DNA of 64,000 nucleotides from Mesorhizobium sp. M7A.F.Ca.US.008.03.1.1 (lineage in GTDB: Bacteria; Pseudomonadota; Alphaproteobacteria; Rhizobiales; Rhizobiaceae). The notes beneath the pieces were generated by a model. That model had not been told where the DNA came from and did no database searches. It worked only from the letters and a program-made list of their open reading frames with translations. Positions 25,327-34,239 of this stretch are shown piece after piece. A program made the position numbers and the translations under genes. Location of the stretch: NCBI RefSeq assembly GCF_003997495.1, contig NZ_RZRU01000002.1, forward strand, positions 470,559 through 534,558, read 5' to 3'. Numbering within the stretch: the first letter of the stretch is position 1; the number at the start of each line of letters is the position of its first letter.

Positions 25327-26057
25327 GCATCACCCGCCATCAGCCAGGCCGCGACCAGCCCCGACACGGCACCCGCAGCGACATACCAGGCACCCGGAAC
25401 GAAGAGATAGACCAGTGCCGCAACGACGAGGCTGACCAGCCAGGGCCGCGCCGCCGCCATACCCGTCCACATGCCGCGCATCAGCACCAGGAAGACGGCC
25501 GGGAACGCCATGTCGAAACCGTAGGTCTCGACATGGCCCAGCATCGGACCGAGCAAGGCACCCAGCGTGGTGAAGGCCACCCAGGTGAGATACATCGCCA
25601 GCGCCGCGCCCATATAGTAACGCGGGCTGAAGGCCGGCGTGATGCCGGCGGCGGCGCGCTGTTTGGCATCGGCCAGGCCCAGCGCCCAGCTTTCATCGCA
25701 CATAAAGAAAAGCGCCGGAAACACCTTGCGCTTCGGCAGGTGGCGCAGGAACGGCGCCAGTGCCGCACCCATCAGCAGGTGACGGCTGTTGACCAGGAAG
25801 GTGATGGCGACGATGAGCACGATGTGCGGCGGCGACGTCCACAATTGGATCGCGGCGAATTCCGAGCCGCCGGCGAAGTTCAGCCCTGTCATCATAGACA
25901 GTTCGACCGTACTCAGCCCTTTCTGCGTGGCCTGGGCGCCGAGCACCAGCGCGTAAGGGATGGTGCCGAACAGCACCGGCGCGCAGGACGTCACGCCACG
26001 GCGGAACTCGGATCCCGAGCCATCGCCCGCCGCCTCGACTGTCTGTGAAATGCTCAT
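25323..26057 (-). CDS. azlC: AzlC-family branched-chain amino acid exporter
   Basis: A 244-residue membrane protein matching AzlC: FGTIPYALVLGAQATQKGLS, then LNFAGGSEFAAIQLW and LVNSRHLLMGAALAPFL. It pairs with azlD and is divergent from an Lrp-type regulator at 26227, the usual arrangement for leucine-responsive control. Confidence 0.93.
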   Translation of the reverse strand: MSISQTVEAAGDGSGSEFRRGVTSCAPVLFGTIPYALVLGAQATQKGLSTVELSMMTGLNFAGGSEFAAIQLWTSPPHIVLIVAITFLVNSRHLLMGAALAPFLRHLPKRKVFPALFFMCDESWALGLADAKQRAAAGITPAFSPRYYMGAALAMYLTWVAFTTLGALLGPMLGHVETYGFDMAFPAVFLVLMRGMWTGMAAARPWLVSLVVAALVYLFVPGAWYVAAGAVSGLVAAWLMAGDA

Positions 26058-26226
26058 GGTTACTCATCGGCCGGCCTGGCGGCCGCCGCTTCCTGCGTCT
26101 GAAATCAACTGATGTCGGCGGCAAACATACCGATATTTGCTCGCAATTTGGTTGCAAAGATTGTTGAGTTTTACGTAATCTTGGCATTAAATGTCACAAA
26201 TTTACCAATACATGGAATCCAAAATC

Positions 26227-26685
26227 ATGAAACTTGATGAGATCGACAAGCGGATCCTGCGGGCGCTGCAGCGCGACGGCCGCATGGCCAACAACGATCT
26301 GGCCAATGAGGTGGGGCTGTCGCCATCGCCTTGCCTGCGTCGCGTGAAGCTGCTGGAGGAGGCCGGTGTCATCGACCGCTATGTCGCCGTGCTTAACCCG
26401 GCCAGCATCGGCAAGGGTCTGACCTTCTTCACCCGCATCTGGCTGAAAACGCAGGACGAGGACACGATCGAGCATTTCGCCACCGAAGTCGCCAAGCTGC
26501 CGCAGGTGATGGAGTGCTATTTGATGCTCGGCGATTGCGACGCCATGGTGCGCGTGGTGGCGGCCGGCATCGACGATTACCGCCGCTTCCAGTCGGAACA
26601 TTTGAGCCGCATCAAGGGCGTGCAGAACGTCAAGACCGACGTCCCCAGCCAGACGATCAAATACACGTCGGAATTGCCGATCTGA
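26227..26685 (+). CDS. Lrp/AsnC-family transcriptional regulator
   Basis: A 152-residue regulator. The N-terminal MKLDEIDKRILRALQRDGRMANNDLANEVGLSPSPCLRRVKLLEEAG is a classic Lrp winged helix. The C-terminal RAM domain (FFTRIWL, VMECYLMLGDCDAMVRVVA) binds amino acids. In-frame starts also exist at 26191 and 26212; I prefer 26227 for its family-like N-terminus, though no start has a strong RBS. It is divergent from azlCD across an AT-rich gap and probably senses branched-chain amino acids. Confidence 0.92.
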   Translation: MKLDEIDKRILRALQRDGRMANNDLANEVGLSPSPCLRRVKLLEEAGVIDRYVAVLNPASIGKGLTFFTRIWLKTQDEDTIEHFATEVAKLPQVMECYLMLGDCDAMVRVVAAGIDDYRRFQSEHLSRIKGVQNVKTDVPSQTIKYTSELPI

Positions 26686-26811
26686 GCTGCTGAAAACGGC
26701 GCCGGGCTAGACTGGATAAAAAATGCAACCGGATTGTAGGATCGGCCTCGGTGCCAGCGTCCTTCGGGTGCAAGCAGCGCTGAGCGCTGCCCTCTGGCAT
26801 GGGAGATTTGA

Positions 26812-28014
26812 ATGAGCCTTTCCTATCGTTGGGTCATCGTCGCCGCTGGCGCGCTGATGTCCTGTGTCGCCATCGGGACGATGTTTTCGCTGGCGATCTT
26901 CCTCGAGCCGATGGCGATCGACACCAACTGGTCGCGCGCCGGCATTTCCAGCGCCATGACGCTCAATTTCCTGGTGATGGGCCTCGGCGGCTTTGCCTGG
27001 GGCGCCATTTCCGACCGTTTTGGCGCCCGCATCGTCGTCACGATCGGTGCGGTCCTGCTTGGGCTGGCGCTGGTGCTGGCCAGCCGCGCCGGCTCGCTGC
27101 TGAGCTTCCAGATCACCTATGGCGTGCTCGTCGGCCTCGCGGCAAGCGCCTTCTTCGCGCCAATGATCGCGCTGACCACGGGCTGGTTCGACACCAACCG
27201 CAGCCTTGCCGTCTCGCTGGTCTCGGCCGGCATGGGCGTGGCGCCGATGACGATCTCGCCCTTCGCCCGCTGGCTGATCTCGGCCTATGACTGGCGCACC
27301 GCCATGTTCGACATCGGCATTACGGCCTGGATACTGCTGTTGCCGGCGGTTCTGCTGGTCCGCCAGCCGCCGACGCCGGTGGCGGCCGATACTGGCTCCG
27401 CGCCGGTTGCCGAAGGCGCCGGCCTGACAGTCGGCCAGGTGCTGCGCTCGCCGCAATTCATCGTGCTCGGGCTGACCTTCTTTGCCTGCTGCGCGGCGCA
27501 TTCCGGGCCGATCTTCCACATGGTCAGCTATGCCATGCTGTGCGGCGTCGCCCCCATGGCGGCCGTCTCGATCTACAGCGTCGAGGGCCTGGCGGGCCTC
27601 GGCGGCCGGCTGTTCTACGGCGTGCTGGCCGACCGGCTGGGCGTCAAGCCGGTGCTGATCGCGGGCCTGGCGATCCAGGCGATCGTCATTGCCGCCTATC
27701 TCTCGATCAGCCAGCTCGGTCAGTTCTACATGCTGGCCGTCATCTTCGGCGCCACCTATGGCGGCGTCATGCCGCTCTATGCGGTGCTGGCGCGCGAATA
27801 TTTCGGCCAGCGCATCCTCGGCACCGTATTCGGCGCCGCCACCATGCTGTCCAGCCTCGGCATGGCGCTGGGACCGCTGGCCGGCGGCATGGTGTTCGAT
27901 GCCTACGCCAACTACCACTGGCTGTTCATCGGCTCGGCCATCATCGGGCTCGGCGCGGTCGGCATCGCGATCGCCTTCCCGCCATTGCCGCGCAAAGAGT
28001 TGCAGGTGGCTTAG
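26812..28014 (+). CDS. MFS transporter
   Basis: A 400-residue, 12-helix major facilitator. The A-motif region reads GAISDRFGARIVVTIG after helix 2, and the second half has FYGVLADRLGVKPVLIAG. The family resembles oxalate/formate-antiporter-like and monocarboxylate-type carriers. No catabolic genes adjoin it, so the substrate is undetermined. Confidence 0.9.
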   Translation: MSLSYRWVIVAAGALMSCVAIGTMFSLAIFLEPMAIDTNWSRAGISSAMTLNFLVMGLGGFAWGAISDRFGARIVVTIGAVLLGLALVLASRAGSLLSFQITYGVLVGLAASAFFAPMIALTTGWFDTNRSLAVSLVSAGMGVAPMTISPFARWLISAYDWRTAMFDIGITAWILLLPAVLLVRQPPTPVAADTGSAPVAEGAGLTVGQVLRSPQFIVLGLTFFACCAAHSGPIFHMVSYAMLCGVAPMAAVSIYSVEGLAGLGGRLFYGVLADRLGVKPVLIAGLAIQAIVIAAYLSISQLGQFYMLAVIFGATYGGVMPLYAVLAREYFGQRILGTVFGAATMLSSLGMALGPLAGGMVFDAYANYHWLFIGSAIIGLGAVGIAIAFPPLPRKELQVA

Positions 28015-28201
28015 TCCGGGTCGATTTCCCAAACCTTGCTGGCCAGGCACGCAATCAGCCTGGCCCGTTCGTTCGCTGCGGATCCTGTCCCGGCACGCGG
28101 CTCCGCCGGTCTGGCGCTTGAATGACACGCAACGGGCGATGGATCGAAAAGCTCTCTTGAGCATTTAAGCCTTGGCTAATAGTGGCCCCAGGAGAGAACC
28201 A

Positions 28202-28465
28202 ATGAAAAAGACGCTGCTCGTTTTGAGCCTGCTCATTCCGCTCTCGGCGTGCTCCCGTACCGAACAAGGTGCCGCCGTCGGCGGCTTGGGTGGCGCGGCC
28301 GTAGGCGCCGCAGTGGCCGGAGACCCTGTGGAAGGGGCGGTTGTTGGCGGTGCGGTTGGAGCGATAGCCGGGGCCGTCATCGGCCACGCCAGCGAAGCCG
28401 GCCAGTGCAGATATCGCGATCAGTACGGCCGGGTTTACGTCGCGCGGTGCCCGAACGGCTACTGA
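28202..28465 (+). CDS. Glycine-zipper lipoprotein
   Basis: An 87-residue small lipoprotein. The signal peptide ends in the lipobox LSAC (Cys about residue 17). The mature part is a glycine zipper (GGLGGAAVGAAVAGDPVEGAVVGGAVGAIAGAVIG), which packs in membranes, followed by a short tail with Cys residues. AGGAGAG precedes the ATG. The family is common in Gram-negative envelopes, with no firm function. Confidence 0.88.
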   Translation: MKKTLLVLSLLIPLSACSRTEQGAAVGGLGGAAVGAAVAGDPVEGAVVGGAVGAIAGAVIGHASEAGQCRYRDQYGRVYVARCPNGY

Positions 28466-28515
28466 TCTCAAGGCGCGTGATCTCCTTCGATCACGCGTCT
28501 GCTGGGGTTAATCGA

Positions 28516-29151
28516 ATGGCCTATCGGATCAAAAAGCTGCTGGGTTTCTTGTTTGCCGCTGTCGGCGCTGCCGCGGTGAACGCCGGGTCCACGATTGCGA
28601 TTTCCGCCGCGCCGGTTGAAGCAAAGACGATTGCCGATCACTTCTCATCGGTGAAATCCATGTCGGGGGATTTCGTGCAATCAGGCCCGAAAGCGGAAAG
28701 AAAACACGGCAGGTTTTTTCTCCAGCGCCCAGGCAAGATCCGGTTCAACTATGCAGGCCAATCTGGGGTCAGCGTGATCGCGGATGGCAAATCCCTGGTT
28801 GTTTATAACAGGAGACTGAAGACATCGCGGCTTTATGCTCTCTCGAAGACGCCGCTTAAGCTGCTGCTCGACAACAAGGTCGACTTCTCCGGCAGTCGCC
28901 TCAAAAGCATCAGAGACGATGGCGCCCAAGTTACCGTCAAGCTGGCCGACAGATCGGCTTTCGGCAATTCGAACATCTCCATGGTGTTCGACAGAAAATC
29001 GCTCGATCTGCGCAGATGGAGCCTCACCGACGAGAAGGGACTTACCACGACGGTGACCATCTCAAATGTGAGGCAGGGAGTTCGCGCTCCCGAGGGCACC
29101 TTCGTTATCGATTATGCGGCAAACCGTGAATTCAACACGACAACGAAATAG
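28516..29151 (+). CDS. LolA-like outer-membrane lipoprotein carrier
   Basis: A 211-residue exported protein. The signal peptide is about residues 1-37 (long, ending SAAPVEA). The mature sequence ADHFSSVKSMSGDFVQSGPKAERKHGRFFLQRPGKIRFNY, then SLVVYNRRLKTSRLY and the later strand pattern fit LolA, which carries lipoproteins across the periplasm. There is no clear RBS. It is probably a second, divergent LolA copy in the genome. The upstream lipoprotein gene may be co-transcribed. Confidence 0.88.
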   Translation: MAYRIKKLLGFLFAAVGAAAVNAGSTIAISAAPVEAKTIADHFSSVKSMSGDFVQSGPKAERKHGRFFLQRPGKIRFNYAGQSGVSVIADGKSLVVYNRRLKTSRLYALSKTPLKLLLDNKVDFSGSRLKSIRDDGAQVTVKLADRSAFGNSNISMVFDRKSLDLRRWSLTDEKGLTTTVTISNVRQGVRAPEGTFVIDYAANREFNTTTK

Positions 29152-29179
29152 CCGAAACCGCAGCCATAGTCACAGCGCC

Positions 29180-29204
29180 GGAACCAATAGGATCACCGGC
29201 GGTT
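29180..29204 (+). promoter_or_regulatory. Candidate EcfG/RpoE2-type promoter
   Basis: GGAAC (29180-29184), 16 bases, GGTT (29201-29204), 41 bases before the ATG of the small gene at 29245. It fits GGAAC-N18-TT. Confidence 0.5.
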
Positions 29205-29244
29205 TAGTCCATGAAGGGACCGGAACCGCAAAGGACGCGGCACA

Positions 29245-29454
29245 ATGATTGAAATTCACAGCATCGAAGCGGCCAACGCCAGACTGCGCATAAGAAGAGC
29301 AGAGAACTCTTTGAAGCGCGCCAATGACTTGCTGGACGAGGAAGCCGGCGTCGCCCTTAATCTGGCATTGTGCGGCCGGATAAGGGCCGCTCAAAGGCAC
29401 CTGATCGAGGCCAGGGCACGCCTGATGTCGATCGATCCCGCCGGAACGAATTGA
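29245..29454 (+). CDS. Small helical protein, unknown function
   Basis: A 69-residue, Arg/Leu/Ala-rich protein predicted to be mostly helical (IEAANARLRIRRAENSLKRANDLLDEEAGVAL). It has no signal peptide and I recognise no family. An AAAGGA lies about 10 bases before the ATG, and a GGAAC-N18-TT promoter candidate lies just upstream, which supports it as a real stress-type gene. The alternative is a chance open frame. Confidence 0.5.
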   Translation: MIEIHSIEAANARLRIRRAENSLKRANDLLDEEAGVALNLALCGRIRAAQRHLIEARARLMSIDPAGTN

Positions 29455-29546
29455 CCCGCTGGCGGCCGCACGTCAACCCCTGAACGACAGGTCGCAACGC
29501 CCGCGTGGTTACGCGGTGCTCCGGCGGCGATGATCCGCCCTCGGCC

Positions 29547-29846
29547 CTACCCGAAAATCCGTTCGCCCTGCTCGTCAACGAGTTGGATGCCCTTCTTGAT
29601 CGAGATGTCGACAGCGTCGTCGAGCCCGGCGAAGCGGTCGGCGCGGATGAATTTGTGTTCCTTCACCACGCCGTCGATCTCCTTGGAGACGACGCCGCAT
29701 GTCTGGTACTGGCCATCCGCCTTGTAGGGCGTGGCGCTGACCAGGAAGCCCTTGTGCTCAACCTGCTTGGCTGGCGCTGCACTCGTCGGCTCGGCCGTCT
29801 GGGTTCCGCCGCCGCCACCGCCGAAAAGACGCTTCAGAAAAGACAT
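29547..29846 (-). CDS. HlyU-family transcriptional regulator
   Basis: A 99-residue protein. After a glycine run (LFGGGGGG) the sequence VEHKGFLVSATPYKADGQYQTCGVVSKEIDGVVKEHKFIRADRF fits the HlyU family of small alphaproteobacterial proteins annotated as regulators. The family name comes from a Vibrio haemolysin regulator; the role in rhizobia is unproven. GGAGGA precedes the ATG. Confidence 0.85.
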   Translation of the reverse strand: MSFLKRLFGGGGGGTQTAEPTSAAPAKQVEHKGFLVSATPYKADGQYQTCGVVSKEIDGVVKEHKFIRADRFAGLDDAVDISIKKGIQLVDEQGERIFG

Positions 29847-29958
29847 CGGACTTCCTCCAACAGCATTCATCCCGCACCATGTAGAGTGATGCGGGATGAA
29901 TTTCACTATCGGTCCTTGGCCCGGCGGGCAAGGGCGGCGTCCCATCGGCCGGAGGAGC

Positions 29959-30648
29959 TTACTTGTGCGACAGCGCTTCCAGCGCCTCGGCGGCGGCTTC
30001 GAGGATGGCGATCGCCTCGGCCTGTTTGTCGGCCGGGGCGTCGACGAAGTCGCCCAGAGCCGCGCGCAGCCGGTGGCGGACTGCGCGGAATTCGTCGCGT
30101 GCTTCCGAACGATCCCCGCGGCCACCCCGGCCGCCACGACGCCCGCCCTCTTCGCTCTCGTCGTTCCAGCCGAACCAGTCGCGCGCCTTGGCCATTTTGC
30201 GGCCGAAGCGCTCGAGATGGTCGAGAACGCCGTCGATCATCTCGCGGTTGTCGGCGAGATGCGCCTGGCCCGCTTCGGTAATCGAAAACACCTTCTTGTT
30301 GCCGTCGGCGGCGGAGGTGGCATAGCCGGCCTCTTCCAGGAAGGTCAGCGTCGGGTAGACCACGCCCGGGCTCGGGCTGTAGATGCCGCTGGTGCGCTCT
30401 TCCAGGGCCTTGATGATGTCGTAGCCGTGGCGCGGCGCCTCGGCCAGCAGCGACAGCGTGATCAGCTTGAGGTCGCCATCGGCCAGCATGCGCCCGGCGC
30501 GGAACATGTCGCCCGGGCCGCCGCGCCCGCCACCGCGACCGCCATGCCCGAACGGGCCGAAGCCGCCGCCCCCTCTGCCACCAAATTTGCCGGCCATGTG
30601 CATGAACATGCGCTCGCCGAAATGGTTGTTCCCAAAATGTTTGTGCAT
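29959..30648 (-). CDS. PadR-family regulator with Gly/His/Arg-rich N-terminal extension
   Basis: A 229-residue protein. Residues 1-50 are a low-complexity Gly/Phe/His/Arg-rich head (HKHFGNNHFGERMFMHM, then many GGRGG). Residues 60-150 are a PadR winged helix (LITLSLLAEAPRHGYDIIKALEERTSGIYSPSPGVVYPTLTFLEEAGY). The C-terminal 70 residues have a second Arg/Gly stretch and a helical tail. AAGGAG precedes the ATG at 30648 by 6 bases. Two matching palindromes upstream suggest autorepression. No target is adjacent except the divergent DUF2798 gene. Confidence 0.92.
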   Translation of the reverse strand: MHKHFGNNHFGERMFMHMAGKFGGRGGGGFGPFGHGGRGGGRGGPGDMFRAGRMLADGDLKLITLSLLAEAPRHGYDIIKALEERTSGIYSPSPGVVYPTLTFLEEAGYATSAADGNKKVFSITEAGQAHLADNREMIDGVLDHLERFGRKMAKARDWFGWNDESEEGGRRGGRGGRGDRSEARDEFRAVRHRLRAALGDFVDAPADKQAEAIAILEAAAEALEALSHK

Positions 30649-30661
30649 TGATTGCTCCTTG

Positions 30662-30733
30662 AGTTGTATCTTACGATATATCTTAATTAGGCGGGTCAAT
30701 CGATGGAGTCAAGATATATCTTACGATGTATCT
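30662..30733. promoter_or_regulatory. Two PadR-type palindromic operators
   Basis: 30712-30733 reads AGATATATC-TTAC-GATGTATCT, nine-base arms with one mismatch. 30662-30683 has the same TATCTTACGATATATC core with two arm mismatches. Both lie just upstream of the PadR start, spaced about 50 bases, and could act on both divergent genes. Confidence 0.75.
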
Positions 30734-30918
30734 GAATGCGGCGCCAGAGGCTTGCTTTCACCGGAACGTGCCGCTAGAAGACCCGCGAGCGCCTCGGCTG
30801 CTCCGTAAGCGTCTGACGTCAAGCAACGCATCCAACCCGGTCTTTCCGGGCAATTCAGCCGGTCACCGGCGAATGGATGCCAATGCGACGGACCGGATAC
30901 TTCAGGGAAACTCTCAAA

Positions 30919-31176
30919 ATGACTGCAAGACATCAGCGCAGGAAGCTGCCTGCGCGCTATGCCGCTGTTCTTAGCCCGCTGGTACTGTCGCTGTTGATGA
31001 CCTTCATCGTCTCGTTCATCTCGACGTTGAAAAGCCTTGGCTTCCACCCCGAGCTGCCGTCCATCTGGCTGACCGCCTGGGGCCTGTCCTGGCTGGTGGC
31101 GTGTCCGACGCTGCTGCTGGTTCTGCCGGTGGTACGCCGCATCGTCGGCGCGCTATGCGAGCCGGCCAGCCGATAG
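30919..31176 (+). CDS. DUF2798 small membrane protein
   Basis: An 85-residue protein with two predicted membrane helices (LSPLVLSLLMTFIVSFIST and WLTAWGLSWLVACPTLLLVLPVV) and a basic start. It fits DUF2798, a family of unknown function. An in-frame ATG at 30877 is an alternative start. It is divergent from padR, so it may be a PadR target. A convergent terminator follows at 31187. Confidence 0.85.
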   Translation: MTARHQRRKLPARYAAVLSPLVLSLLMTFIVSFISTLKSLGFHPELPSIWLTAWGLSWLVACPTLLLVLPVVRRIVGALCEPASR

Positions 31177-31186
31177 CTCGCACGAA

Positions 31187-31215
31187 AAAGGTCCGGAGAT
31201 GTCCTCCGGACCTTT
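31187..31215. terminator. Bidirectional terminator
   Basis: A 12-bp stem (AAAGGTCCGGAG and its complement) with T runs on both strands, between the convergent DUF2798 and DCC-family genes. Confidence 0.85.
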
Positions 31216-31242
31216 GCGCTTCTGGTCATCAATCACGAAGCG

Positions 31243-31611
31243 CTACCAGCGACCCTTGCGCCGGTTCCAGGCATAGAGCAGGTCGGCGAAACGATCATAG
31301 GCAAAGCGTGTCAGCGGCAAGACAATCGGATTGCCGAACAAAGTCGCCAGCCAGCCTTCCCCCGGCGTGAACTTCCACACGGCAATCGCCACATCGGCAC
31401 CGACCAGCAATTGGCCACCAGCGTCGGTGGCGTGAAGCCGGCGGCGGATATCGTCAAGCGACGCGCCATGTCCGGCAAGCGCTGCCGGTTCAAAATTGAT
31501 ATCACGGAACTCGATCCGCCCGGCCTTGACCGCTTCGATCAGCCGCCGCTTCTGCCTGCTTATGCCGGCATCGCAGACCGGGCAGCGCGTGTTGTACCAG
31601 ACAGTCAGCAT
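31243..31611 (-). CDS. DCC-family (DUF393) thiol-disulphide oxidoreductase-like protein
   Basis: A 122-residue protein starting MLTVWYNTRCPVCDAGISRQKRRL. The CPVC resembles a thioredoxin-like CxxC site and the following text (IEFRDINFEP, FGNPIVLPLTRFAYDRFADLLYAWN) fits DUF393. A redox role in the cytoplasm is usual for the family name but not shown. An upstream in-frame start at 31695 adds 28 residues without family similarity. Confidence 0.87.
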   Translation of the reverse strand: MLTVWYNTRCPVCDAGISRQKRRLIEAVKAGRIEFRDINFEPAALAGHGASLDDIRRRLHATDAGGQLLVGADVAIAVWKFTPGEGWLATLFGNPIVLPLTRFAYDRFADLLYAWNRRKGRW

Positions 31612-31743
31612 GGTCCCGGCATTGGGTTGATAGCGCAACCTGAAGGACCACGAACGATCAGGCGCCGTCAAGACGTCGCTCAAGCGGTTGCGCACGAACG
31701 AGGCTGTCTCGGACCAGCCGGTCCGGCCCTTTCACTGCGGTGC

Positions 31744-32037
31744 CTATCCGAGCGAGGTGACGATCTCGCGGTAGGCTAATTCGGGAAAGGCCTTCAGCGT
31801 CCGCGTCCTGACATTGCCGGCCGCTGCCAGCATCAGCGAGAAGCGCGCCAGCACCGCATCGTCGGGCGCTTCGACCACCGCCACCATATCGTGTTCGCCC
31901 ATGGTCAGGTAAAACGCCTTGAACGATCCGCCCATGTCACCCAGTTGCTTCCTGGCGGCATCGAGCCGCTTCGGTGACTCGCGCACGTTTCTGGCACCCT
32001 GCTCCGTCCAGTTCATCAGCACGATGTAGCTTGTCAT
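31744..32037 (-). CDS. GYD-domain protein
   Basis: A 97-residue protein matching the GYD domain: YIVLMNWTEQGARNVRESPKRLDAARK, then FYLTMGEHDMVAVVEAPDDAVLARFSLML. It is a ferredoxin-like small domain of unknown function. GGAGGGAGG lies a few bases upstream of the ATG. It is on the same strand as rpoD but separated by the rpoD terminator. Confidence 0.88.
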   Translation of the reverse strand: MTSYIVLMNWTEQGARNVRESPKRLDAARKQLGDMGGSFKAFYLTMGEHDMVAVVEAPDDAVLARFSLMLAAAGNVRTRTLKAFPELAYREIVTSLG

Positions 32038-32170
32038 GGCATACCTCCCTCCGGGGCCACGGAGCACGGCGGCTTCGCCGGGGCGGGCATCCGGGTTGTC
32101 GCCCAGAAAATGCATCCGACACGAAAGTATCCTCCCGAAGGACCTGCGCCGCAAGAGTGCGCCCCACAAC

Positions 32171-32195
32171 AAAAAAGGGCGCCATCGGCGCCCTT
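32171..32195 (-). terminator. Intrinsic terminator of rpoD
   Basis: A 9-bp stem (GGCGCCCTT and its complement, loop of three) followed on the minus strand by a run of six T (32171-32176 reads A on the plus strand), 23 bases after the rpoD stop. Confidence 0.9.
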
Positions 32196-32217
32196 GAACT
32201 CTTTGCATCGGTAAGTC

Positions 32218-34239
32218 TCAGCTATCCAGGAAGCTGCGCAGCTTGCGCGACCTGCTCGGGTGCTTGAGCTTGCGCAGCGCCTTGGCTTCGATCTGGCGGA
32301 TACGTTCGCGGGTGACCGAGAACTGCTGACCGACTTCTTCCAGCGTATGGTCGGTGTTCATGCCGATACCGAAGCGCATTCTGAGCACGCGCTCCTCGCG
32401 CGGCGTCAGCGACGCCAGCACGCGCGTGGTGGTCTCGCGCAGATTGGCCTGGATCGCCGCGTCGATCGGCAGGATCGCCATCTTGTCCTCGATGAAATCG
32501 CCCAGATGCGAATCCTCCTCGTCGCCGACCGGCGTTTCGAGCGAGATCGGCTCCTTGGCGATCTTCAAGACCTTGCGCACCTTTTCGAGCGGCATGGCGA
32601 GCTTTTCGGCCAGTTCTTCCGGCGTCGGCTCGCGGCCGATCTCGTGCAGCATCTGGCGCGAGGTGCGCACGATCTTGTTGATCGTCTCGATCATGTGCAC
32701 CGGAATGCGGATGGTGCGCGCCTGATCGGCGATCGAACGCGTGATCGCCTGCCGGATCCACCACGTCGCGTAGGTCGAGAACTTGTAACCACGGCGGTAT
32801 TCGAATTTGTCGACCGCCTTCATCAGGCCGATATTGCCTTCCTGGATCAGGTCGAGGAACTGCAGGCCGCGATTGGTATATTTCTTGGCGATGGAGATGA
32901 CGAGGCGCAGATTGGCTTCGACCATTTCCTTCTTGGCGATCGCCGCTTCGCGCTCGCCCTTCTGCACCTGGTTGACGATCTTGCGGAATTCCAGGATCGA
33001 GATCGCCGTTTCGGTGGCGAGGTTCTGGATCTCGGCGCGCAGGTCCTTGATCGCATCCTTCTCGTTCTTGGTGAATTCCTTCCAGCCGCGCGATGTCAGA
33101 TTGCCGATCGAGCGCGTCCAGTTCGGGTCGAGCTCGGAACCCTGATATTCCTTCAGGAACTCCTCGCGGCGCACGCCGTAGCTTTCGGCCAGCCTGAGCA
33201 GCTTGCCTTCGTTCTGCACCAGGCGCTTGTTGATGTCGTAGAGCTGCTCGACCAGCGCCTCGATGCGCGCCGTGTTGAGCGACAGCGACTTCACCGCCTT
33301 GATCAGCTGGTCCTTCAGCTCCTTCAGCCGGCGGTCCTGGCTGGGCGACAGCGTGCCCGCGGCCGCGAGCCTGTTCTCGACCTGCTGGTCCTGCAGCTTG
33401 CGCAGCTTTTTGTAGGTGTCGGCGATGACGTCGAGCGTCTCCATCACCTGCGGGCGGAGTTCCGCTTCCATCGCGGCCAGCGACAGGCTCGCTTCGTCCT
33501 CGTCTTCGTCGTCGTCATCCGTCAGCCCACGCGTATCGGCGCCGACATTGGTGATGTCGTCTTCGTCGTCGCGCGAACGGCGCGGCTTGTCCTCGACCTT
33601 GGCTTCCTCGACGCGCTCGACCACCGGCGCCTGCTTGGCCTCGGGGCCGGCATAGGTCGCTTCGAGATCGATGATCTCGCGCAGCAGGATCTTGGATTCG
33701 TTGAGTTCGTCGCGCCAGATGATAATGGCCTGGAACGTCAGCGGGCTTTCGCACAGGCCGGCGATCATCGTCTCGCGGCCAGCCTCGATGCGCTTGGCGA
33801 TGGCGATTTCGCCCTCGCGCGACAAAAGCTCGACCGAGCCCATCTCGCGCAGATACATCCGCACCGGATCGTCGGTGCGATCGGTCGGTTCTTTCTTGGT
33901 GGTGGTGGCGGCGACCGCGGTGCCGGTCTGCTCGGCCAGCTCGTTGGCGTCTTCCTCGGCATCGGCCGCGGTGTCGGCGGCCTCGGGCTCTTCGCCCTGC
34001 TCGTCGTCCTCGACCACGTTGATGCCCATGTCGGACAGCATCGCCATCGTGTCCTCGATCTGCTCGGAGGTCACTTCCTCGGAGGGCAGCACCGAATTCA
34101 GCTCGTCCATGGTGACATAGCCGCGCTTCTTGGCGGCCTTGATCATCTTCTTGACAGCATCATCGGAAAGGTCGAGCAGAGGGCCATCGGTGGCGCCTTC
34201 GCGTTCGGTTTCGACCTCTTCCTTTTCCTTTGTCGCCAT
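32218..34239 (-). CDS. rpoD: RNA polymerase sigma factor RpoD (sigma-70)
   Basis: A 673-residue housekeeping sigma factor. It has a long acidic region 1.1 and linker (residues 1-300, with [12 protein letters not shown]), then region 2 ([41 protein letters not shown] near residues 455-495), region 3 and region 4 with the -35-reading helix-turn-helix ([27 protein letters not shown]). AGGAGAAG precedes the ATG. It follows dnaG on the same strand, the order normal in alphaproteobacteria. Confidence 0.98.
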   Translation of the reverse strand: MATKEKEEVETEREGATDGPLLDLSDDAVKKMIKAAKKRGYVTMDELNSVLPSEEVTSEQIEDTMAMLSDMGINVVEDDEQGEEPEAADTAADAEEDANELAEQTGTAVAATTTKKEPTDRTDDPVRMYLREMGSVELLSREGEIAIAKRIEAGRETMIAGLCESPLTFQAIIIWRDELNESKILLREIIDLEATYAGPEAKQAPVVERVEEAKVEDKPRRSRDDEDDITNVGADTRGLTDDDDEDEDEASLSLAAMEAELRPQVMETLDVIADTYKKLRKLQDQQVENRLAAAGTLSPSQDRRLKELKDQLIKAVKSLSLNTARIEALVEQLYDINKRLVQNEGKLLRLAESYGVRREEFLKEYQGSELDPNWTRSIGNLTSRGWKEFTKNEKDAIKDLRAEIQNLATETAISILEFRKIVNQVQKGEREAAIAKKEMVEANLRLVISIAKKYTNRGLQFLDLIQEGNIGLMKAVDKFEYRRGYKFSTYATWWIRQAITRSIADQARTIRIPVHMIETINKIVRTSRQMLHEIGREPTPEELAEKLAMPLEKVRKVLKIAKEPISLETPVGDEEDSHLGDFIEDKMAILPIDAAIQANLRETTTRVLASLTPREERVLRMRFGIGMNTDHTLEEVGQQFSVTRERIRQIEAKALRKLKHPSRSRKLRSFLDS

